A DNA stretch of 48,241 nucleotides from Nitriliruptoraceae bacterium (GTDB lineage Bacteria; Actinomycetota; Nitriliruptoria; Nitriliruptorales; Nitriliruptoraceae), in contig SKJX01000046.1 of NCBI GenBank assembly GCA_007121785.1, positions 1 to 48,241 on the forward strand, in the 5' to 3' direction. The translations under genes and the position numbers were made by a program. The notes beneath the pieces are model-generated. The model saw nothing but the letters and a program-made list of their open reading frames with translations, searched no databases and had not been told where the DNA came from. Of the stretch, positions 42,837 through 48,241 are shown one piece after another. The number at the start of each line of letters is the position of its first letter. Positions within the stretch are counted from its first letter, which is position 1.

Positions 42837-44372
42837 CTACCCCTGGACCTGGTCCTTGCCCCGGGACTTGGCCTCGTACAGCGCCCGGTCCGCGGCGGCG
42901 AGCAGCCCGTGGGCGTCCATCCCCTCCGCGAGCATCGCGATACCGGCGCTGGCCGTGACCTGCAGCTGCGGGTCGAGGTGGTCCCACTGCAGGGAGCGGA
43001 TCGCCTCGCCCAGCGTCGCGGCGACCGCGTGCGCGTCGTCGTGGTCGCAGCCGGGAAGCGCGACGACGAACTCCTCCCCGCCGTAGCGGGCGCAGACGTC
43101 GGTGGGTCGCGACCGCGAGCGGAGTGCCTCGCCGACGTCGCGAAGCACCTCGTCGCCGACCGAGTGGGAGTGGCGGTCGTTGATCACCTTGAAGTCGTCG
43201 AGGTCCAGCAGGATCAGCGCCAGCGGCTCGCCGGTCTCCCGCGCCGCGGCGACCCGGTCCTCGAGGGCGCGGTCCAGTCCACGTCGGTTCAGGATGCCGG
43301 TCAGCGCATCGGTGATGCTGTCGCGGACCACCTGATCGAGCTGGAACCGCACCTGCAGGCTCCGTAGACGCTGCTCGGAGTCGTGATCGAAGGAGCGCCG
43401 CTCGACGGTCCGCAGCCGTTTGGCCCACTGGAGCGCTTCGGCGAGGTCGCCGCGCTGCTCGTGGAGTTCGACCAGTACCTCCGCCGCTCGCGCCTGTTCG
43501 CGTGCGACGCCGAGCCGCTCGGCCTGCTCGTACGCCTCGGTCAGCAGCCGGGTGGCGTCCACCAGCTGCCCGTCTCCCATCCGGAGCCGGGCGAGCCGGG
43601 TGCGCGCCTCGCAGGCGCCGTGTTCGTGCCCGGCACGCGCGTAGCGGTCGATGCTCTCCGCGTACAGCTCCGCCGCGCGTGCGACGTCCCCGGTCGACTC
43701 GTACACCACGCCGGCGTTGTGGAGGGTCATCGCCAGACCGCGCTGTTCATCGAGCGCCGTGAACGTCGTCCGGGCGGCACGCAGGTGCGTCAGCGCCTGG
43801 TCGTAGCCGCCGCGGGCGGTCTGGACCTTGGCGAGGTTGTTGTGCAGGCCGGCCGCGACCACCTCGTCGTCCTGCGAGGTGAGCGCCAGCGCCCGGGCGT
43901 AGGCGTGCTCGGCGTCGTCGAGTTCGCCGTGGTCGTAGAAGGCGATCCCGATCCGGTTGAGGGTGAAGGCCTGGCCCGGCCGGTCGTCCAGCTGCTCGTA
44001 GGCAGTGAGCGCCTCCAGCAGCAACTCGGTGCCGCCGGGATGATCGCCGATCAGGACGTTGAGGTGGCCGGCTTCGACCTGGGCGCGTGCCAGGTCCTCC
44101 AGCGGGCCGTCCGCCAGCAGTGACCGGGCCTCCGTGAGCGCACGTAGCGCCGCCGGGTAGTCGTTCAGGGCGACGTGACAGGCGCCGGCCAGCGTCAGCG
44201 CACGCCCCACGCTCAGATCGTCACCGGCCGCGGTCGCCTCGTCGCGCAACCCTTCGGCGACCTCCAGGGTCGCGCGCGGGTCCTGGTGGCGGCCACGCCA
44301 GGCGTCGGCGAACCGGCTGGAGAGATCCGCGTCGGCTGCCAAGCGTGTGCTCCCGGAGGTAGCTCTACTCAT
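42837..44372 (-). CDS. TPR-GGDEF diguanylate cyclase
   Basis: Predicted to make cyclic di-GMP from two GTP. Residues about 20-320 form TPR repeats (for example ALTLAGACHVALNDYPAALRAL, AFTLNRIGIAFYDHGELDDAEHAY, AMTLHNAGVVYESTGDVARAAELY), likely a ligand- or partner-binding sensor. A linker helix leads into the GGDEF domain from about 345, with DALTGILNRRGLD, the metal-binding ILLDLDDFKVIND and the active-site motif GGEEF. An RPTD inhibitory site sits five residues before it, so product feedback inhibition is likely. There are no membrane helices. Its ATG at 44372 overlaps the 3' end of the malic enzyme gene by 8 bases, so it is cotranscribed with it. Confidence 0.92.
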   Translation of the reverse strand: MSRATSGSTRLAADADLSSRFADAWRGRHQDPRATLEVAEGLRDEATAAGDDLSVGRALTLAGACHVALNDYPAALRALTEARSLLADGPLEDLARAQVEAGHLNVLIGDHPGGTELLLEALTAYEQLDDRPGQAFTLNRIGIAFYDHGELDDAEHAYARALALTSQDDEVVAAGLHNNLAKVQTARGGYDQALTHLRAARTTFTALDEQRGLAMTLHNAGVVYESTGDVARAAELYAESIDRYARAGHEHGACEARTRLARLRMGDGQLVDATRLLTEAYEQAERLGVAREQARAAEVLVELHEQRGDLAEALQWAKRLRTVERRSFDHDSEQRLRSLQVRFQLDQVVRDSITDALTGILNRRGLDRALEDRVAAARETGEPLALILLDLDDFKVINDRHSHSVGDEVLRDVGEALRSRSRPTDVCARYGGEEFVVALPGCDHDDAHAVAATLGEAIRSLQWDHLDPQLQVTASAGIAMLAEGMDAHGLLAAADRALYEAKSRGKDQVQG

Positions 44373-45864
44373 CCTCGCCGCTGAACCGGCGTGTGATCGC
44401 CCGTTGCACCGCCCGTTGGGCGGCGTCCTGCTCCGCTGCCTCGGCCTCGCTGGCCCGTGACCCGCGCGAGCCGGGACGGACGTGGCCCTCCTGCCGAGCC
44501 GTCGCCGCCACGGCCTCCGCGACCGCAGGGACCACGGAGCGGTCGAACGGCGACGGCACGATGTAGTCCGGGGCGAGGTCGTCGCCCACGATCGAGGCGA
44601 TCCCCTCCGCGGCAGCGACCTTCATGCGATCGGTCACCGCGGTGGCTGCGGCGTCCAGCAGGCCCCGGAACAGCCCCGGGAACGCCAGCACGTTGTTGAT
44701 CTGGTTGGGGAAGTCCGAGCGGCCCGTGGCCATCACGCCGACGTGGCCGCGGGCGACGTCGGGGTGGATCTCCGGCGTGGGGTTGGCCAGTGCGAAGACG
44801 ATCGGCTCGTCAGCCATCGTCTTCACCAGCTCCAGCGGCAACGTCTCCGGACCGGACACCCCGATGAACACGTCGGCTCGCTCGAGCGCGACCTCCTTGC
44901 CGCCGGTCAGCCCGTCCGGGTTGGTCTGCTTCGCGACGCGCCGGCGGATCGGGTCGACCCCGCCCTTGCGGGTCGGCTCCACGATCCCGTCGATGTCGAC
45001 GGGGACGATCCGCTCGATGCCGGCGGCGCGCAGCAGGTTGATGATCGCGACCCCGGCGGCACCGACCCCCTGCACCACGACCCGCAGCGAGCTCAGCTCC
45101 CGGCCCGTCACCTCGGCCGCGTTCATCAGGGCGGCGAGCACGACCACGGCCGTACCGTGCTGGTCATCGTGGAAGACGGGGATGTCCAACCGCTGCCGCA
45201 GCTTGCCTTCGATCTCGAAGCAGCGCGGTGCGGCGATGTCCTCCAGATTGATGCCGCCGAAGCCCGACGCGATCCGTGCGACCGTGTCCACGAACGTGTC
45301 CGGATCCTGCTCGTCGATCAGGACCGGGTAGGCGTCGACGTCCCCGAAGGACTTGAGCAGCATCGCCTTGCCCTCCATCACGGGCAGGGACGCCAGTGGG
45401 CCGATGTCGCCGAGCCCGAGCACCGCCGAGCCGTCGGTGACGATCGCCACGGAGTTGGACTTGATCGTCAGCCGGTAGGCGGCGGTCGGATCCTCCGCGA
45501 TCATCCGGCACACCTTGGCGACCCCCGGGGTGTACACCAGCGCCAGGTCACCCGGGCCATCGACCTCGCGGGTCACCTCGACACGGATCTTGCCGTGGTC
45601 GTGGGCGGCGAGGACCTCGTCGGTGATGGCCAGCAGTTCCACGCCGGGCAGGTCGACGAGGGTCGCCGCGATCGTGTCGCCGTGCTCGGCGTCGCGGACC
45701 TCCACGGTGACGTCGCGGAACACCACGTGCCGTTGCTGGCTGGTGCGGTCGGTGCCGACCACCTCCGCGCCCTGCTCCTCGATCGCGCGAGCGACGTCGG
45801 CGAGCTTTCCCGGCAGCTGCTCGACGGCCAGCCGGTAGGTGATGCGTTGCGGCAGGGGTGGCAA
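44365..45864 (-). CDS. NAD-dependent malic enzyme with N-terminal ACT domain
   Basis: Converts malate to pyruvate and CO2 with reduction of NAD(P)+. The 499-residue form begins [19 protein letters not shown], an ACT domain (to about residue 80) that probably binds a small effector. The malic domain includes [45 protein letters not shown], metal-binding [11 protein letters not shown], then the NAD domain with [12 protein letters not shown] and [16 protein letters not shown] 45864 is preferred: GGAG lies about 6 bases upstream, and the extension to ATG 45924 uses rare codons (two CTA) and would overlap the divergent transketolase promoter. The GGDEF gene overlaps its 3' end, a coupling that suggests a shared carbon signal. 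Confidence 0.88.
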   Translation of the reverse strand: MPPLPQRITYRLAVEQLPGKLADVARAIEEQGAEVVGTDRTSQQRHVVFRDVTVEVRDAEHGDTIAATLVDLPGVELLAITDEVLAAHDHGKIRVEVTREVDGPGDLALVYTPGVAKVCRMIAEDPTAAYRLTIKSNSVAIVTDGSAVLGLGDIGPLASLPVMEGKAMLLKSFGDVDAYPVLIDEQDPDTFVDTVARIASGFGGINLEDIAAPRCFEIEGKLRQRLDIPVFHDDQHGTAVVVLAALMNAAEVTGRELSSLRVVVQGVGAAGVAIINLLRAAGIERIVPVDIDGIVEPTRKGGVDPIRRRVAKQTNPDGLTGGKEVALERADVFIGVSGPETLPLELVKTMADEPIVFALANPTPEIHPDVARGHVGVMATGRSDFPNQINNVLAFPGLFRGLLDAAATAVTDRMKVAAAEGIASIVGDDLAPDYIVPSPFDRSVVPAVAEAVAATARQEGHVRPGSRGSRASEAEAAEQDAAQRAVQRAITRRFSGEDE

Positions 45865-45985
45865 GGCGGCTCCGGAGCTTCGGTCGTCGGCCGAGGATAG
45901 GGCGCCGCAGGTGACAGCTAGCATCGGCTCGACGTCACCGTCGATCCGGCCCAGCCCCGGCCGAGCCACCTTCGCAGGGAGAACC

Positions 45986-47995
45986 ATGTCGGCTGAACTT
46001 CCCCAGCGTTCCATCGACACGATCCGCACCTTGGCCATGGATGCGGTCCAGCGCGCCAACTCCGGCCATCCGGGGATGCCGATGGGCTGCGCACCCATGG
46101 CGTACGTGCTCTTCCGCGAGGTGATGCGCCACGATCCGACCACGCCGGACTGGCCGGCACGCGACCGGTTCGTGCTCTCCGCCGGGCACGGATCCATGCT
46201 GCTGTACGGCGCGCTGCATCTGACCGGCTACGACCGCCCGACGATGGACGACCTGAAGGCGTTCCGACAGTGGGGGTCGGTCACCCCCGGCCACCCGGAG
46301 AGCGCCGACCTGGCCGGGGTGGAGACCACCACCGGGCCGCTCGGTCAGGGGTTCGCGAACGGGATCGGGATGGCGGTGGCGGCCGAGCGGCTGGCGGCGG
46401 AGTTCGACGGTGGCGGCCACGACCTGGTGCCGCAGCGGGTGTACGGCATCGTCTCCGACGGCGACCTGATGGAGGGCGTCGCCTCCGAGGCCGCCTCGCT
46501 GGCCGGCCACCTCCAGCTCGGCCGGGTGACCTACCTCTACGACGACAACAGCATCACGATCGACGGTGGCACCGCCAAGGCGTTCAGCGAGGACGTCCTC
46601 GCCCGGTTCAACGCCTACGGCTGGCACACCCAACGCGTCAACGATGGCAACGACCTCGACGCGATCCGTGCAGCGATCGCCGTGGCCGACGCGGACCCGC
46701 GTCCCTCCCTGATCGCGGTACGGACCGTCATCGGCTACGGCGCACCCGACAAGGCCGGCACCTCGGCGGCGCACGGCGCCCCGCTCGGCGAGGACGAACT
46801 GGCCGCCGGGAAGGCCGCCTACGGTTGGGAGCACCCGCCGTTCCACGTCCCCGACGAGGTCCGCGAGCACCTGGACATGCGTGAGCGGGGCCGCCAGTTG
46901 CGCGCCGAGTGGAACGAACGCCTCGACCGCTACCGGGACACCCAACCCGAGCTGGCGTCGGAGTTCGACCGGCGGGTGATCCGCGGAGAACTGCCGGACG
47001 GCTGGACCGACGCGCTGCCGACCCTCGACGGCAAGGACGCCACCCGCAAGCACTCCGGCGCGGTCATCAACGCGCTCGCGCCGGTGCTGCCGGAGCTGTT
47101 GGGCGGCTCCGCCGACCTGGCCGCGTCCAACAACACCGACGTCGATGGTGGGGGCGACTTCTCGGCGGACACCACCACCGGCGACGAGCCGGCCGGGCGG
47201 CTCGGCCGCAACCTTCGGTTCGGGATCCGCGAGCACGCGATGGCGTCCATGGCCAACGGCATGGCGCTGCACGGCGGTGTGCTGCCGTACGTGGCCAGCT
47301 TCCTGGTCTTCACCGACTACTGCCGGCCGGCGCTGCGCTTGGCGTCGATCATGCAGCAGCGGGTCATCTACGTGATGACCCACGACTCGATCGGGCTCGG
47401 CGAGGACGGCCCCACCCACCAGCCGGTCGAACACCTGGCCAGCCTGCGGGCGATCCCCGGCATGACCGTGATCCGCCCCGCCGACGGCGACGAGGTGGTC
47501 GACGCCTGGCGGACCGCCATCGAGACCCCGGGCCCGACGGTCCTGGCGTTGACGCGACAGGGCCTGCCGCCGCTGGGGGACAAGCCACCGCGTCCGGCCG
47601 AGGCCGGCGGGTACGTGCTGGCCGACCACGTCAACGCCGAGGGCGACGTGGACGTCATCCTGATCGGCACCGGCTCGGAGGTGCAGCTGTGCGTCGACGC
47701 GGCCGAGCAACTGGTCAGCGAGGGTGTCGGTGTGCGCGTGGTGTCGATGCCTTCGGTGGACCGGTTCCTCGCCCGAGACGCGCAGACGCGGGCGGACGTC
47801 CTGCCGCCTGAGGTCACGGCTCGGGTCGCGGTGGAGGCGGGAGTGTCGCTCGGATGGGACCGGCTCGTCGGCGACCGCGGGGAGGTCGTCAGCCTCGAGC
47901 GCTTCGGCGCGTCGGCACCGGCCGACCGGCTGTTCGAGGAGTTCGGCTTCACCCCTGACCGCGTCGTCGAGGCGGCCCGGCGGTCGATGGGCTGA
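45986..47995 (+). CDS. tkt: Transketolase
   Basis: Transfers two-carbon units between ketoses and aldoses in the pentose phosphate pathway using thiamine diphosphate. The 669-residue protein has [30 protein letters not shown] at the start, the thiamine-binding [20 protein letters not shown]-like segment (seen here as [14 protein letters not shown]), the conserved Glu region in [20 protein letters not shown], and [23 protein letters not shown] 45986 has AGGGAG 5 bases upstream. A weak hairpin (47994-48009) overlaps the stop. It is divergent from the malic enzyme gene with 121 bases between starts. No tal, zwf or other pathway genes follow in the window. Confidence 0.97.
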   Translation: MSAELPQRSIDTIRTLAMDAVQRANSGHPGMPMGCAPMAYVLFREVMRHDPTTPDWPARDRFVLSAGHGSMLLYGALHLTGYDRPTMDDLKAFRQWGSVTPGHPESADLAGVETTTGPLGQGFANGIGMAVAAERLAAEFDGGGHDLVPQRVYGIVSDGDLMEGVASEAASLAGHLQLGRVTYLYDDNSITIDGGTAKAFSEDVLARFNAYGWHTQRVNDGNDLDAIRAAIAVADADPRPSLIAVRTVIGYGAPDKAGTSAAHGAPLGEDELAAGKAAYGWEHPPFHVPDEVREHLDMRERGRQLRAEWNERLDRYRDTQPELASEFDRRVIRGELPDGWTDALPTLDGKDATRKHSGAVINALAPVLPELLGGSADLAASNNTDVDGGGDFSADTTTGDEPAGRLGRNLRFGIREHAMASMANGMALHGGVLPYVASFLVFTDYCRPALRLASIMQQRVIYVMTHDSIGLGEDGPTHQPVEHLASLRAIPGMTVIRPADGDEVVDAWRTAIETPGPTVLALTRQGLPPLGDKPPRPAEAGGYVLADHVNAEGDVDVILIGTGSEVQLCVDAAEQLVSEGVGVRVVSMPSVDRFLARDAQTRADVLPPEVTARVAVEAGVSLGWDRLVGDRGEVVSLERFGASAPADRLFEEFGFTPDRVVEAARRSMG

Positions 47996-48009
47996 CCGGG
48001 GCGCCGGTC
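47994..48009 (+). terminator. Weak hairpin at the end of transketolase
   Basis: GACCGG (47994-47999) and CCGGTC (48004-48009) form a 6-bp stem with a 4-base loop that begins within the stop codon of tkt. No T tract; possible terminator only. Confidence 0.35.
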
Positions 48010-48140
48010 TAGCGCCGTCGTTCGGTGGGGTGGTGGTCGACGGTTCGGCCATCGTGTTCGGTGCTGTTGCCGGGTGGGTGGCGCGGGTCAGGGCTGTGTG
48101 ACCGGTTCGGCCCAACCCGCAGGCGGCGTTCCGGTCAGCC

Positions 48141-48241
48141 GCCGGCCCTCGCCGCACGCCGGTTCCACGTCGGTGGCCGGCCCTCTCGCCGCACGCCGTG
48201 CGCTGGCCCCACGGCGGTGGCCGGCCCTCTCGCCGTACGCC
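48141..48241. repeat. Three direct repeats at the right window edge
   Basis: A unit starting GCCGGCCCTC and ending GCC(G/T)ACGCC occurs at 48141-48160, 48176-48197 and 48220-48241. The second and third copies share CTCTCGCCG and are preceded by a common CGGTG context (spacings 35 and 44). The array continues out of the window, so total copy number is unknown. No gene is recognised from 48010 to the edge. Confidence 0.7.

Noticed and set aside
45865-45924. N-terminal extension of malic enzyme from ATG 45924
   Set aside because: The added 20 codons include rare CTA and other A/T-ending codons, have a poor ribosome binding site and would occupy the divergent promoter region; kept only as an alternative.
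45935-48157. Minus-strand frame of 740 codons
   Set aside because: It is the antisense of transketolase, whose motifs are complete.
48141-48241. Possible CRISPR array at the right edge
   Set aside because: The spacers are short, unequal and themselves similar, the repeat lacks a constant length, and no cas gene is present in the window.

Overview
The window is very GC-rich DNA (about 70% by eye) with strong G/C preference at third codon positions, frequent GTG and occasional TTG starts, GGAGG-type ribosome binding sites and many 4-base ATGA/GTGA gene overlaps. The gene content (Hanks-type Ser/Thr kinase, AfsR/SARP-type ATPase regulator, a HutH of the actinobacterial kind, an IclR-type hut regulator, a WXG100-like protein) points to an actinobacterium. 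A deep-branching high-GC lineage such as the Nitriliruptoria is possible, but the sequence alone does not fix the genus. No tRNA, rRNA, CRISPR array, phage or insertion sequence was recognised.

Layout. 1-2.2 kb: a Ser/Thr kinase (cut by the left edge) divergent from a small hypothetical gene and a methyltransferase. 2.2-3.1 kb: two gene remnants fused head to head, an ArsR-rhodanese protein and an MFS transporter, both without their N-terminal halves. 3.2-9.8 kb: a YczE-like membrane protein, a stand-alone Smr protein, an MFS transporter, an S9 peptidase and an orphan molybdenum hydroxylase large subunit. 9.8-11.1 kb: an ArsR/SRPBCC/VOC operon with a clear promoter and a double operator. 11.1-12.4 kb: remnants of an AlkD-like gene and of an alpha/beta hydrolase gene, abutting tail to tail. 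12.6-20 kb: an ABC-2 exporter, a long stretch with almost no genes, an alpha/beta hydrolase and a 985-residue SARP-type regulator. 20.3-21.7 kb: a beta-propeller protein and a MoaD/ThiS-like protein. 21.8-29.7 kb: a complete histidine-utilisation operon (hutH, hutU, an M20 amidohydrolase, hutF, hutI) with a divergent IclR regulator and a 16-bp palindrome between them.

29.7-31.4 kb: a WXG100-like protein and a 439-residue partner of unknown function, coupled by overlap. 31.7-33.8 kb: betaine-aldehyde dehydrogenase and a DUF411 lipoprotein. 33.9-39.8 kb: a BtuF-like binding protein without signal peptide, an MMPL/RND transporter and a NatAB-like ABC exporter. 39.8-42.8 kb: CBS-domain, PH-domain, universal stress, alpha/beta hydrolase and MscL genes, a set that fits stress and osmotic responses. 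42.8-48.2 kb: a TPR-GGDEF protein overlapping an ACT-domain malic enzyme, a divergent transketolase, and direct repeats running off the right edge.

The least ordinary points are the WXG100-like two-gene module, the repeated traces of gene decay between 2.2 and 16 kb, the shortened IclR regulator facing an intact palindrome, the hut route without hutG, and the propeller/MoaD pair.
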